DNA of 33,112 nt from Stenotrophomonas acidaminiphila (GCF_001431595.1 NZ_LDJO01000047.1:1-33112); one strand, 5' to 3'. Positions 19,619-28,516 are shown, counted from the first letter of the stretch. Made by a program: numbers and translations. The notes: generated by a model not told the origin, from the letters alone.

Positions 19619-21190
19619 TCAGATTGCATCCGCTGCCTTCAGCAACTGCCGCAACGGATCAACGGCCTCACCATAACGCTGCCAACGCCCCACATATTCC
19701 TTGGTCAACTTGGAGCGCACCTGCACGACGCTGGCAGTTGCTACCGGCGCGCTATTTTCCTCAAAGCGCATGCAAGCATCAGTCCATTCCAAGCCACAGA
19801 ATTCAATGATCCTGCGCGTCTCATCCTCCTGCCGCTCAACCAGCTTCTCGTAGTGGACGACCAGCACGCGTTCCCCGAGCCGCTGGCACCAGTACTCCAT
19901 GAGCCGATCAAACATCAAGTAATAGCGCCCCGTGTCCAGCAGGTCAAAAGAATAGTCATAGACGGAAGAGCTCAGCGAGAAAAGCTGCCTGAAATTGCTC
20001 AGACATGTGTCGACAGGGTCACGCCGCAACAGGATTATCCGCGCCTTCGGCAAGGCCTTCGCGATGTGTCCGACATAAAGAAAGTTATGGGGCAGCTTGT
20101 CGACGAAGCGCCGCGCCCCAGCCGTCCCGGGTAGCGTCGATTTGACATAACCCTGCCCCAGCGCCTTCCAATCCATGCCATCAAGCGCTGTCAGCGTTGC
20201 CACATCGGTGACCGCATTGGTCCTGGTGCCCGAAAGGCGCTTGACCATCATCGGGAAATTCTGCAACTCACCAGCCGAGTGGACATCAGGATGACTGGAA
20301 ATAATCCGCTCTACCAGCGTGGTTCCGCTGCGCGGCATACCCAGCACAAAGATCGGCTCATCACAATCCGCCCCGCCCTCGAAATCGTCGATGCCGTCAA
20401 ATGCTTTTTGCAACCCCTCGAACAATTTCAGATCGGCTTCAGAAACATAGTTACGGAGCGCCTTCTGTGAGTTCTTTGCCCGAACATAACTGGCAAAGGC
20501 AGCGGGATAATCACCGACATCCTCCTGCTCCTTAGCCAATGCGAGATTTACATACAAAGACCCTTCCGCGCTCCGCTCCGCGGCCGCGGCCGCTCGCTCG
20601 TACAGAGAGATATTATTGCAACCATTCGCCCAACGCTTGACATTCGCCAGCGAGGCGTAAGCACGCCAATAGCCCGGTGCCAACTCAAGGCATTTCCTGT
20701 ACTCGGCCTCCGCCTCCTCGGCTCGGCCGGAGAAGAGCAGGGACGTCCCATAGTTGTAACGGAACACTGCCTCACCCGGCACCATGAGTACCGCTTTTTC
20801 AAACAATGCCAACGCACGTGCATGCTCGTTGATACGAGTAAAGACAACACCCAACGTATCCAGCGAATAGGCATCATGTGGCTCAAGTCGTACCGCCTGG
20901 TCCGCATAGCTGTGCGCCTCCTGAAAAGCACGCAATGAGACCAACAGCCGCGCCATCTGTGTCGCATAGTCGGCACGCCCGGGACTGAGCTGGGTCGCAC
21001 GCCGCAAGTGGACAACGGCAGCTGGCATCTGCCCCAGTTCCATTGCCGCCACACCAGCAACAAAATGTACCCCGCCATGCTCTCCAGACATTTCAAGAAC
21101 GCGCTGTGCCATCGCCCATGCCTGTCGCCATTCTTTCCTGTTCAGCGCCATCACGGCCTGCTGGTAAAGCTCCACCACCTGCTGGTTCAT
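19619..21190 (-). CDS. TPR-containing sulfotransferase
   Basis: Predicted to transfer sulfate from PAPS to an unknown acceptor in the cytosol. The 523-residue product has an N-terminal array of about five to six TPR units (about 5–240, for example AVMALNRKEWRQAWAMAQRVL, YSLDTLGVVFTRINEHARAL, ASLANVKRW) and a C-terminal Sulfotransfer_3-type domain. The 5'-phosphosulfate loop is GMPRSGTTL (284–292). The 3'-phosphate element is LLRRDPVDTCLSNF (387–400; Arg390, Ser398). VDKLPHNF lies between them. TPR modules usually bind peptides, and the PRSGTTL loop followed by SSHPDV resembles that of tyrosylprotein sulfotransferases, so a protein or peptide acceptor is possible but unproven. No signal peptide or membrane helix is seen. 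The ATG at 21190 is preferred to the TTG four codons upstream because GGGTGAT lies just before it. The gene is less GC-rich than its flanks. Confidence 0.88.
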   Translation of the reverse strand: MNQQVVELYQQAVMALNRKEWRQAWAMAQRVLEMSGEHGGVHFVAGVAAMELGQMPAAVVHLRRATQLSPGRADYATQMARLLVSLRAFQEAHSYADQAVRLEPHDAYSLDTLGVVFTRINEHARALALFEKAVLMVPGEAVFRYNYGTSLLFSGRAEEAEAEYRKCLELAPGYWRAYASLANVKRWANGCNNISLYERAAAAAERSAEGSLYVNLALAKEQEDVGDYPAAFASYVRAKNSQKALRNYVSEADLKLFEGLQKAFDGIDDFEGGADCDEPIFVLGMPRSGTTLVERIISSHPDVHSAGELQNFPMMVKRLSGTRTNAVTDVATLTALDGMDWKALGQGYVKSTLPGTAGARRFVDKLPHNFLYVGHIAKALPKARIILLRRDPVDTCLSNFRQLFSLSSSVYDYSFDLLDTGRYYLMFDRLMEYWCQRLGERVLVVHYEKLVERQEDETRRIIEFCGLEWTDACMRFEENSAPVATASVVQVRSKLTKEYVGRWQRYGEAVDPLRQLLKAADAI

Positions 21191-21200
21191 CAGATCACCC

Positions 21201-21229
21201 AAAAAAAAACCATCGCCACATAACGTGGC
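21201..21229 (-). terminator. Hairpin plus nine-T tract between the FAD oxidoreductase and sulfotransferase genes
   Basis: On the minus strand GCCAC (21229–21225) and GTGGC (21219–21215) form a short stem, then GATGG and nine Ts (21209–21201). It may be a weak terminator for the oxidoreductase gene 12 bases upstream. The five bases between stem and T-run are unfavourable. The T-run ends 10 bases before the sulfotransferase ATG, so it may instead affect initiation. Confidence 0.45.
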
Positions 21230-21241
21230 TACATGCGCATA

Positions 21242-22846
21242 TCACCAGCGCCTCTGAAGGATCTCCCGCGCCGCATTATGCCCCGGCGCCCCGGTCACGC
21301 CGCCGCCGGGGTGGGTACCGGAACCGCACAGGTACAGCCCGGGGATCGCGCCGCGGTAATTGGCCTGGCCCAGCATCGGCCTCGCGCTGAACAGCTGGTT
21401 GAGGCTGAGCGCGCCGTGGAAGATGTCGCCACCCACCAGGCCGAAGGTGCGCTCCAGGTCCAGCGGACTGAGGATCTGCCGGCCCAGCACCGAGGCGGCG
21501 AAGCCGGGGGCGTGGCGCTCGACGGTGGCGATCATCAGGTCGGCCACCTCCTCGCGGTGGTCGTCCCAGCTGCGCCCGTCGGGCAGCTGCGGCGCCACGT
21601 GCTGGCAGAACAGGCTGGCCACGTGCTGGCCCGGTGGCGCCAGCGAATCGTCCAGCGTGCTGGGAATCAGCATCTCCACCACCGGCTCGCGCGACCAGCC
21701 GTGGCGGCGCGCGTCCTGCCAGGCACGGTCCATGTAGTCCAGGCTCGGGGCGATGATGATGCCGGCGGTGAGATGGTCGCCCTGCCCCGGCAGCACGCTG
21801 AAATCGGGCAGCCGCGACAGCGCAACGTTCATGCGGAACGTGCCCGAACCGCAGCGCCAGTTCGCCATCCGCTCGCGGGTGGCCGGGGGCACGTCCGCCG
21901 GTTCCAGCAACCGTTCGTACAGCAGTTTTGGATTCACGTTGGCGACCACCGCACGTGCGCGGATCACCTCGCCGCCGGTAGTCACCACGCCGGTGGCGCG
22001 CCCGCCCTCCACCAGCACCCGCTCCACGCCGGTCCCGGTGCGGATCACCGCGCCGGCCTCGCGCGCCGAACGCGCCATCGCCTGGGTGATGGCGCCCATG
22101 CCGCCGATGGCATGGCCCCAGGCACCCTTGACCCCGTTGCTCTGCCCGAACACATGGTGCAGCAGCACATAGGCGGTGCCCGGCGCATACGGGCTGGCGT
22201 AATTGCCGACGATGCCGTCGAAGCCGAACAGCGCCTTGATCGGCTCGCTTTCGAACCAGCGGTCCAGATACTCGGCCGCCGAGATCGTGAACAGGTCCAG
22301 CAGCTCTTGCTTCAGGCCCGCGTCCAGCCCCTGCAGGCGCCGCCCCAGCTGGCCGGCCTTCCACAGCTCCGGCAGCGCATGCAGCCAGCCGCCGCCGCTC
22401 ACGTTCGGCGGCGACTGCAGCGCGACCGCGCGCAGCACGTCGGCGAAGATCTCCAGGCGCTGCTCGTACGCCGGCAGGCGTTCGGCGTCGCGGGCGGAGA
22501 ACTTCGCCAGCTCCTCGCCGGTGCGCCCGCCGCCGGCCAGCAGGTAGCGGCCATCGGGCAGTGGCAGGAAGTTGTTGATCCGCCGTGGGACCACGCGCAG
22601 GCCGTGGCGTTCGAGCTGCAGGTCCTCGATCACCCGCGGCTGCAGCAGCGACACCGTGTAGGACGCCACCGAATTGCGGAACCCCGGGTGGAACTCCTCG
22701 GTGACCGCGGCGCCGCCGACCACCTCGCGCCGCTCCAGCACCAGTACCCGTCTGCCGGCCCTGGCCAGGTAGGCCGCGCATACCAGCCCGTTGTGGCCGC
22801 CACCGACCAGGAGCGCATCCCACTGCCGCGAAGCGTTGTCTGTCAT
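21242..22846 (-). CDS. FAD-dependent oxidoreductase, phytoene-desaturase/amine-oxidase-like (COG1233)
   Basis: A flavoprotein of the phytoene dehydrogenase-related group, which includes the poorly characterised PYROXD2-type proteins. The 534-residue product has the dinucleotide-binding fold at residues 10–45 (LLVGGGHNGLVCAAYLARAG, VLVLERREVVGGAA) and, near the end, GLYLCGSGTHPGGGVTGAPG for the flavin. No carotenoid biosynthesis genes such as crtB or crtE are adjacent, so carotenoid desaturation is not supported. The first in-frame start is GTG at 22849; the ATG directly after it (22846) is chosen. It is divergent from the first M13 peptidase gene and upstream of the sulfotransferase gene on the same strand by 51 bases. 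The GC content is high, unlike the sulfotransferase gene. Substrate unknown. Confidence 0.87.
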   Translation of the reverse strand: MTDNASRQWDALLVGGGHNGLVCAAYLARAGRRVLVLERREVVGGAAVTEEFHPGFRNSVASYTVSLLQPRVIEDLQLERHGLRVVPRRINNFLPLPDGRYLLAGGGRTGEELAKFSARDAERLPAYEQRLEIFADVLRAVALQSPPNVSGGGWLHALPELWKAGQLGRRLQGLDAGLKQELLDLFTISAAEYLDRWFESEPIKALFGFDGIVGNYASPYAPGTAYVLLHHVFGQSNGVKGAWGHAIGGMGAITQAMARSAREAGAVIRTGTGVERVLVEGGRATGVVTTGGEVIRARAVVANVNPKLLYERLLEPADVPPATRERMANWRCGSGTFRMNVALSRLPDFSVLPGQGDHLTAGIIIAPSLDYMDRAWQDARRHGWSREPVVEMLIPSTLDDSLAPPGQHVASLFCQHVAPQLPDGRSWDDHREEVADLMIATVERHAPGFAASVLGRQILSPLDLERTFGLVGGDIFHGALSLNQLFSARPMLGQANYRGAIPGLYLCGSGTHPGGGVTGAPGHNAAREILQRRW

Positions 22847-22998
22847 CACGCCTGTATATCACCCCGCGGCGGCCGCCGGCGCCGGCAACCGGCATGACCT
22901 TCGACACCCTTTCCACGACGGTTACAGGCGTATCTTCTGCGCACGCCCCTGTGATCGGGGTCTCAACCCATGCACCGAATCCGGCCCGGAGGCCTCCT

Positions 22999-25098
22999 GT
23001 GATCGTTCGCAAACCCCAGATTCTCCTGCTGACCCTGGCCGTCTCGGCCGCGCTGGTCGGCTGCAAGAAAGAAGAAGCCCCGGCCGCGGCCGCCCCCGCG
23101 GCTGCACCCGAGGCCGCCGCCGAACTGAAGCTGGACGAGTCCAAGCTGCCGGCCTACAACGCCTTCACCGCGGCCGACCTGGATCCCAGCAAGGACGCCT
23201 GCACCGACTTCGGCGGCTACGTCAACGACAAGTGGCTCAACGCCAACGAGATCCCCGGCGACCGCACCAGCTGGGGCGCCTTCACCATCCTGGACGAGCG
23301 CTCGGTCGCCGTGCAGCACCAGCTGGCCGAACAGGCCGCGGCGATGAAGAACGCCACCGGCGTGGAAAAGATCGTCGGCGACTTCTGGGCCTCGGGCATG
23401 GATGAAGCCAAGATCAACGCGCTGGGCATCACCCCGCTGAAGGCCGACCTGGACGCCATCGACGCGCTGGCCGACAAGGACGCCATCGCCAACTACCTGC
23501 GCACCAGCGCGGCCAAGGGCGAGAACGTGCTGTTCGGCTTCGGCCCGGAAGCGGACTTCAAGAATTCGTCGATGAACATGGCCTACGCCAGCCAGGGCGG
23601 CCTGGGCCTGCCGGATACCACCTACTACACCGACGCGAAGAAGGCCGACAAGCTCAAGGCCTACCAGGCGCACGTGGCCAAGGTGCTGGAACTGTCGGGC
23701 GTGGCCGCCGCCGATGCCGCCAAGCAGGCCGGCGACGTGATCAAGTTCGAGACCCGCCTGGCCAAGGCCTCCAAGTCCAGCGTCGAGCTGTCGCGCGATG
23801 TCTCGCTGTACTACAACCCGGTCACCGTGGCCGACGCCGACACGCTGACCCCGAACTTCAGCTGGAGCAAGTTCTTCGAGGCACAGGGTATCGCCACGCC
23901 GGAGAAGTTCTCGCTGGCCATCCCGGGCTTCCACCAGGAAGTGAGCAAGATGCTGGGCGATACCGACCCGGCCGCATGGCGCGCCTACCTGCGCTTCCAC
24001 ACCGTGGACGGCGCCTCGCCGTACCTGAGCGATGCGTTCGTGCAGGAGAACTACGCGTTCTACGGCAAGGAGCTCAACGGCCAGAAGGAAATCAAGCCGC
24101 GCTGGAAGCGCGTGCTGGGCACCATCGAGAACGACGCCGGCGAAGCCTTCGGCCAGATGTACGTCAAGGTCGCGTTCTCGCCGGAAGCCAAGGCGAAGAT
24201 GGAAGAACTGGTGAAGAACCTGGCCGCGGCGCTGAAGGACCGCATCCAGAACCTGCCGTGGATGAGCGCCGAGACCAAGGCCAAGGCCATCGCCAAGTGG
24301 GAGACCTTCACCCCGAAGATCGGCTACCCGGACAAGTGGCGTGACTGGAGCGGCCTGCAGACCCGGCACGACGACTACCTGGGCAACATCCGCGCCGCCA
24401 ACGCGTTCAACTACAAGTTCGCGCTGTCCAAGATCGGCCAGCCGGTGGACAAGACCGAGTGGGGCATGACCCCGCAGACGGTCAATGCCTACTACAACCC
24501 GCTGCAGAACGAGATCGTGTTCCCGGCCGCCATCCTGCAGCCGCCGTTCTTCGATCCCAAGGCCGACGACGCGCTCAACTACGGCGGCATCGGCGCGGTG
24601 ATCGGCCACGAGATGACCCACGGCTACGACGACCAGGGCAGCCGCTTCGGGCCGACCGGCAACTTCGAGAACTGGTGGACCGAGGCCGATGCCAAGGGCT
24701 TCTCCGGCCTCACCGGCAAGCTGGTCAAGCAGTTCGACGAGTACAAGGTGGGCGACCAGAGCGTCAACGGTTCGCTGACCCTGGGCGAGAACATCGCCGA
24801 CCTCGGCGGCCTGGCTACCGCCTACGATGCCCTGCAGAAGGCCAGCGCCGGCAAGGAAGACCCGAAGATCGACGGCTTCACCCGCGACCAGCGCTTCTTC
24901 TTCAACTGGGCGACCGTGTGGCGCACCAAGTACACCCCGGAGAACGCCAAGGTCCGCCTGGCCACCGACCCGCATGCCCCGGCGCAGTTCCGCGCCATGG
25001 GTGCGCCGTCGAACCTGCCGACCTTCGCCGCCGCGTTCCAGTGCAAGGCCGGCGCACCGATGGTCCGCACCGGCGACAAGCAGGTAGTGATCTGGTAA
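22999..25098 (+). CDS. M13 family metallopeptidase, lipoprotein (neprilysin-like)
   Basis: A zinc endopeptidase acting on oligopeptides, probably in the periplasm or at the outer membrane. From the GTG at 22999 (GGAGG six bases upstream) the product has 699 residues. It begins VIVRKPQILLLTLAVSAALV with the lipobox LVGC, so it is a lipoprotein. Gly/Asp absence at +2 (Lys after Cys) favours the outer membrane. The M13 N-domain follows (DFGGYVNDKWLNAN). The substrate-binding NAYY is near 496, the zinc site is HEMTH at 537–541, and the third ligand is Glu597 in GENIADLGG with Asp601 behind it. FQCKAGAPM and the VVIW ending are typical of M13. The frame is open for 35 codons before the GTG, but that stretch lacks a signal peptide. 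A paralogue follows directly. Confidence 0.95.
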   Translation: MIVRKPQILLLTLAVSAALVGCKKEEAPAAAAPAAAPEAAAELKLDESKLPAYNAFTAADLDPSKDACTDFGGYVNDKWLNANEIPGDRTSWGAFTILDERSVAVQHQLAEQAAAMKNATGVEKIVGDFWASGMDEAKINALGITPLKADLDAIDALADKDAIANYLRTSAAKGENVLFGFGPEADFKNSSMNMAYASQGGLGLPDTTYYTDAKKADKLKAYQAHVAKVLELSGVAAADAAKQAGDVIKFETRLAKASKSSVELSRDVSLYYNPVTVADADTLTPNFSWSKFFEAQGIATPEKFSLAIPGFHQEVSKMLGDTDPAAWRAYLRFHTVDGASPYLSDAFVQENYAFYGKELNGQKEIKPRWKRVLGTIENDAGEAFGQMYVKVAFSPEAKAKMEELVKNLAAALKDRIQNLPWMSAETKAKAIAKWETFTPKIGYPDKWRDWSGLQTRHDDYLGNIRAANAFNYKFALSKIGQPVDKTEWGMTPQTVNAYYNPLQNEIVFPAAILQPPFFDPKADDALNYGGIGAVIGHEMTHGYDDQGSRFGPTGNFENWWTEADAKGFSGLTGKLVKQFDEYKVGDQSVNGSLTLGENIADLGGLATAYDALQKASAGKEDPKIDGFTRDQRFFFNWATVWRTKYTPENAKVRLATDPHAPAQFRAMGAPSNLPTFAAAFQCKAGAPMVRTGDKQVVIW

Positions 25099-25122
25099 GC
25101 CGCGGCTGACGGCACGCTGCCC

Positions 25123-25155
25123 GCGAAGGCCCGGAGCGATCCGGGCCTTCGCGTT
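25123..25155 (+). terminator. Rho-independent terminator between the two M13 genes
   Basis: GCGAAGGCCCGG (25123–25134) pairs perfectly with CCGGGCCTTCGC (25141–25152) around a 6-base loop, then GTTT. The T-run is short but the 12-bp stem is strong. The two M13 genes are therefore probably separate transcripts, at least in part. Confidence 0.75.
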
Positions 25156-25240
25156 TCCGCGGCGGGAGCGGGCCCACACCCGCGCCGGTGCCGGCTTGTT
25201 AAACTCCGCCCACTTCCAATCCTCGATGGATTCGCTCCAC

Positions 25241-27247
25241 ATGCCCAACGTTCGCCCGCTTTCCCTGGCACTGTCCTTCGGCCTGGCAGCCCTGCTGTCG
25301 GCGCCCGGCGCCGACGCGGCCCGCAAGAAGGCGGCTCCCGCACCGGCAGTCAGTCCGGCCTGCACCGATTTCCACGACCAGGCCAACGCGGCCTGGCTGA
25401 AGGCGAACCCGGTACCGCAGGTCGGCGCGGTGACGGCGCTGGGGCAACTGGCCGACAACGCCCGCACCCAGCAGCGCCAGCTGCTGGAGCGCGCGATGAC
25501 CGCGCCGCAGGGCAACGTGCAGAAGCTGCTGGGCGACTTCTGGGCCAGCGGCCTGGACGAAGCCGCGGTGGAAGCCGACGGCTCCAGGCCGATCGCGCCG
25601 CTGCTGGGCCGCATCAACGCGATCAAGAAGGCCAAGGACGTCCCCGCCTCGATCGCCGCGCTGCACCAGGTCGGCATCCCGGTGGCGTTCAACTTCGCCC
25701 CGGACGTCGACCTCAAGGCATTGGACCGCCACATCGGCTACTTCATGCAGGGCGGCATGGGCCTGCCCGACCCGGCGTTCTACACCCGCACCGACGCCGA
25801 CACCGTTGCGCTGATGGGCCGTTACCGCGCCTACGTGAAGCAGATCCTGGCGCTGACCGGCACCCCGGCCAACAAGCTCGACGCCGAGTCGGCGCTGGTG
25901 ATCCAGCTGGAGACCGAGCTGGCGCGCAACGCGCAGTCGCTGGCCGGCATCAACAACCCGTTCAACAACTACGCGCCGGTCTCCACCAAGGACCTGAACA
26001 GCCGCTACCGCAATCTGCAGCTGGATGCGTTCCTCAAGGCGCAGGGCGTCAACGACGACCTGGTGTCGCTGTCCGATCCGGCGCTGTTCCAGCAGCTCAA
26101 CGGCATGATCACCCGCCTGCCGGCCGAGCAGTGGAAGGCCTACCTGCGCTGGCGCGTGGGCGATGCGATGGCGCCGTACCTGTCCAAGGCCTACCGCGAT
26201 GCGGAATTCGAGTTCCGCGGCCGCGTGCTGCGCGGCCAGGCCATCGCGCCGGCGCGCTGGGAACAGGTGCTCGATGCGATCAACGTCGCCGCCGGCCCGA
26301 TGCTGGGCCATGAGTACGCCGCGGCCCATGTCAGCCGCGACGCGCTGCGCCAGGCCGGGCTGATGGTGGACCAGATCCGCGAAGCGCAGATCGCCGCGGT
26401 CAAGCGCAGCACCTGGATGAGCGCCGAGGCCAGGAGCGAGGCCGAGGCCAAGCTGGCCGCGTTGAAGATCGAGATCGGCAAGCCGCTGCGCGACCTGGAC
26501 TACACCGTGCAGCCGATGGGCCGCGGCAGCTTCGGCGGCAACATCCTGATCGCCTCGACCTGGCGCCACGCCCAGGAAATGAAGCGCATCGGCAAGGGCA
26601 ACGCCGACCGCCGCTGGGACGTGCTGCCGCAGCAGCCAGCACTGTCCTACGATCTGGCGCAGAACCGCCTGATCGTCACCGCCGCCGCGCTGCAGGGGCC
26701 GATCTTCACCGATGCCGACGGCCTGCCCGGCAAGTTCGGCGCCTATGGCAGCCTGGTCGCGCACGAGATCAGCCGCGCCATCGACGCCAAGGGCGCGCTG
26801 GTCGATGCCAAGGGCGAACTGCGCAGCTGGTGGACGCCGGCCGACAAGAGTGCCTGGACCCTGATCGGCAACCGCGTCGCCGCGCAGTACGGCGCCTATC
26901 CGTTCCCGGGGGTGAAGGATGCCAAGGTCAACGGCGAACTGACCCGCGACGAAAACATGGCCGACATCTCCGGCGTGGAAATCGCCTGGGAGGCGTTCAC
27001 CGCCGCGCAGCCCGATGCCAAGCCGGCCGACCGCCAGGCCTTCTTCCGCGCCTGGGCATCGCTGTGGCCGCAGCAGCTCTCGCCCAACGAGGCGGTGCAG
27101 CGCCTGACCGCCGAACCCCGTGCACCGGGCCGCTGGCGCACCAACGGCCCGCTGGCCAACCTGCCGGCCTTCGGCGCGGCGTTCCAGTGCAAGCCGGGCC
27201 AGCCGATGCAGCGCACCGAGACCGAGCAGATCCGGATCTGGCGCTGA
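25241..27247 (+). CDS. M13 family peptidase homologue with degenerate zinc site (likely pseudopeptidase)
   Basis: A 668-residue paralogue of the preceding M13 peptidase. It has a Sec signal peptide (SLALSFGLAALLSAPGADA) and no lipobox, so it should be periplasmic. The fold is kept along its length: ACTDFHDQANAAWL, KLLGDFWASGLDE, FRAWASLWPQQ and FQCKPGQPM match its neighbour. The metal site is changed. HExxH reads HEISR (508–512), so the second His ligand is Arg512, and the following GYDDQG is AIDAKG. Glu571 remains in DENMAD (normally GENIAD). The NAYY substrate motif is ALSYD. The reading frame is intact with normal codon use, so it looks maintained, not decaying. The ATG at 25241 gives a standard signal peptide; ATG 25226 or TTG 25196 are alternatives. 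Loss of catalysis is inference. Confidence 0.9.
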   Translation: MPNVRPLSLALSFGLAALLSAPGADAARKKAAPAPAVSPACTDFHDQANAAWLKANPVPQVGAVTALGQLADNARTQQRQLLERAMTAPQGNVQKLLGDFWASGLDEAAVEADGSRPIAPLLGRINAIKKAKDVPASIAALHQVGIPVAFNFAPDVDLKALDRHIGYFMQGGMGLPDPAFYTRTDADTVALMGRYRAYVKQILALTGTPANKLDAESALVIQLETELARNAQSLAGINNPFNNYAPVSTKDLNSRYRNLQLDAFLKAQGVNDDLVSLSDPALFQQLNGMITRLPAEQWKAYLRWRVGDAMAPYLSKAYRDAEFEFRGRVLRGQAIAPARWEQVLDAINVAAGPMLGHEYAAAHVSRDALRQAGLMVDQIREAQIAAVKRSTWMSAEARSEAEAKLAALKIEIGKPLRDLDYTVQPMGRGSFGGNILIASTWRHAQEMKRIGKGNADRRWDVLPQQPALSYDLAQNRLIVTAAALQGPIFTDADGLPGKFGAYGSLVAHEISRAIDAKGALVDAKGELRSWWTPADKSAWTLIGNRVAAQYGAYPFPGVKDAKVNGELTRDENMADISGVEIAWEAFTAAQPDAKPADRQAFFRAWASLWPQQLSPNEAVQRLTAEPRAPGRWRTNGPLANLPAFGAAFQCKPGQPMQRTETEQIRIWR

Positions 27248-27269
27248 CGGCCCACCCCCTCGGCCCACG

Positions 27270-27297
27270 AAAAAGGCGCGGGATTCCGCGCCTTTTT
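27270..27297 (+). terminator. Bidirectional Rho-independent terminator
   Basis: AAAAAGGCGCGG (27270–27281) pairs perfectly with CCGCGCCTTTTT (27286–27297) around GATT. It lies between the convergent M13 homologue and rhomboid genes and can serve both. Confidence 0.93.
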
Positions 27298-27365
27298 CCT
27301 TTCCGCGTCCCGCGCGCGACCTGTTAAGCGCACGCGGGTACCTTCCTGCCGCAGCCGGCGCCGGG

Positions 27366-28034
27366 TCACTTCACCCGGCGCAGGTGGTTGGGACGCCCGC
27401 CACCGCCGCGGCGGTTGAACGGCGGCTGCCCGCGCCAGTAACGGATCAGCAGCCAGCCGAACAGCATGCCGCCCAGGTGCGCGAAATGCGCCACGCCCGG
27501 CTGCCAGCCGGTGAACCCCAGCATCAGCTCGATGGCGCCGAACACGATGACGAAGGTGCGCGCCTTCATCGGGATCGGCGGGAACAGCAGCATCACCCGC
27601 TGGTTCGGGAACAGCATGCCGAACGCCAGCAGCAGGCCGAACACGCCACCGGATGCGCCCAGCACCGGGCCGCCCTCGCCGATCAGCGCCGCCACCAGCA
27701 GCTGGCACAGGCCGGCGCCGGCCACGCACACCAGATAATAGGTGGCGAAGCGCTTCTCGCCCCAGGTCAGCTCCAGCGGCGCGCCGAACATGTACAGGGC
27801 CAGCATGTTGAACAGCAGGTGGGTGAAACCACCATGCAGGAAGCCGTAGGTCAGCAGCTGCCAGGGCTGGAAGTTCTGTCCGGGCGAGAACGGGTCGAAG
27901 CCGCCGCCGTTGAGCGGCCACAGCATGAACGGCTCGAACGTCTGCATTCCCAGCAGGAACGGCTGCTGCAGGACGAACAGCACGACGTTGGCGATCAGCA
28001 GCGCCTTGGTGACGGTGGGCAATCGGGGGAACAT
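27366..28034 (-). CDS. Rhomboid family intramembrane serine protease
   Basis: Cleaves transmembrane substrates within the inner membrane. The 222-residue product has about six membrane helices. It carries the rhomboid HxxxN element (THLLFNM, His72 and Asn76), the catalytic Ser128 in LGASGGVFG (GxSG), and the catalytic His186 in FAHLGGMLFGW. The C-terminus is a short Arg/Gly-rich cytosolic tail. The ATG at 28034 is chosen because AAGGA lies eight bases upstream; an in-frame ATG nine codons earlier lacks a ribosome site. It has no lipid-linked domain. Substrates are unknown. It is convergent with the M13 homologue. Confidence 0.93.
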   Translation of the reverse strand: MFPRLPTVTKALLIANVVLFVLQQPFLLGMQTFEPFMLWPLNGGGFDPFSPGQNFQPWQLLTYGFLHGGFTHLLFNMLALYMFGAPLELTWGEKRFATYYLVCVAGAGLCQLLVAALIGEGGPVLGASGGVFGLLLAFGMLFPNQRVMLLFPPIPMKARTFVIVFGAIELMLGFTGWQPGVAHFAHLGGMLFGWLLIRYWRGQPPFNRRGGGGRPNHLRRVK

Positions 28035-28171
28035 GGCGGCATCCTTGGGAACTGCCGCCATGATAGCCGGGGATGCGCCATCGCCCTTGTGCCGGCGGCA
28101 CACCGCTGTCGCTGCCGGGGACGGTTCGGCGCAGGCCGCTGGAACGATGCCGGGCCGCCAGCCCATCGCCC

Positions 28172-28516
28172 CTAGCCCGGCGCCCAGATCTCCGCATCCA
28201 GGTCGCGTCGTGGCCGCACGCGACGGACCCGGCCATTCTCGACCGGGACCCCCTCGGCACGCAGGCGTTGTGCCTGTTCGCGCCAGCCGGCCGACCCCTC
28301 GGGCAGGGCGATGCGCCCATCCGAACGCAGCACCCGGTGCCACGGCAGGCTCCGGTCATCATTGCCGCCGAGCAGCCGCGCCACCAGCCGCGCACGGCCC
28401 GGCAGCCCGGCCCTGGCCGCGACCTCGCCGTAGCCCATCACCTGCCCGCGCGGGATGGCGCGGATCACCGCGAGGATGCGAGCCTGGGCCGCCGCCGCAT
28501 CGGTCGCCGCGCTCAC
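28172..28516 (-). CDS. Alkyltransferase-like protein (ATL), MGMT family lacking the active Cys
   Basis: ATL proteins bind O6-alkylguanine in DNA, flip the base and hand the lesion to nucleotide excision repair, without removing the alkyl group. The 114-residue product has the MGMT DNA-binding domain (IRAIPRGQVMGYGEVAARAG, 18–37), the arginine-finger region GRARLVARLLGG (40–51), and PWHRVL at 58–63. Trp59 stands where MGMT has the methyl-accepting Cys of PCHRV. It begins at a GTG whose bases form GTGA with the stop codon of the EamA gene, so translation is coupled to that transporter. The function is by family; the link to the transporter is unexplained. Confidence 0.88.
   Translation of the reverse strand: MSAATDAAAAQARILAVIRAIPRGQVMGYGEVAARAGLPGRARLVARLLGGNDDRSLPWHRVLRSDGRIALPEGSAGWREQAQRLRAEGVPVENGRVRRVRPRRDLDAEIWAPG

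Noticed and set aside
19429..19629. A 66-codon minus-strand frame next to the sulfotransferase end
   Set aside because: It overlaps the end of the sulfotransferase gene, contains the tandem 9-mer and reads as CRTGRTGRT; no family or ribosome site.
22963..25734. A 923-codon minus-strand frame across both M13 genes
   Set aside because: Shadow of the M13 coding strand; low-complexity product with no recognisable domain.
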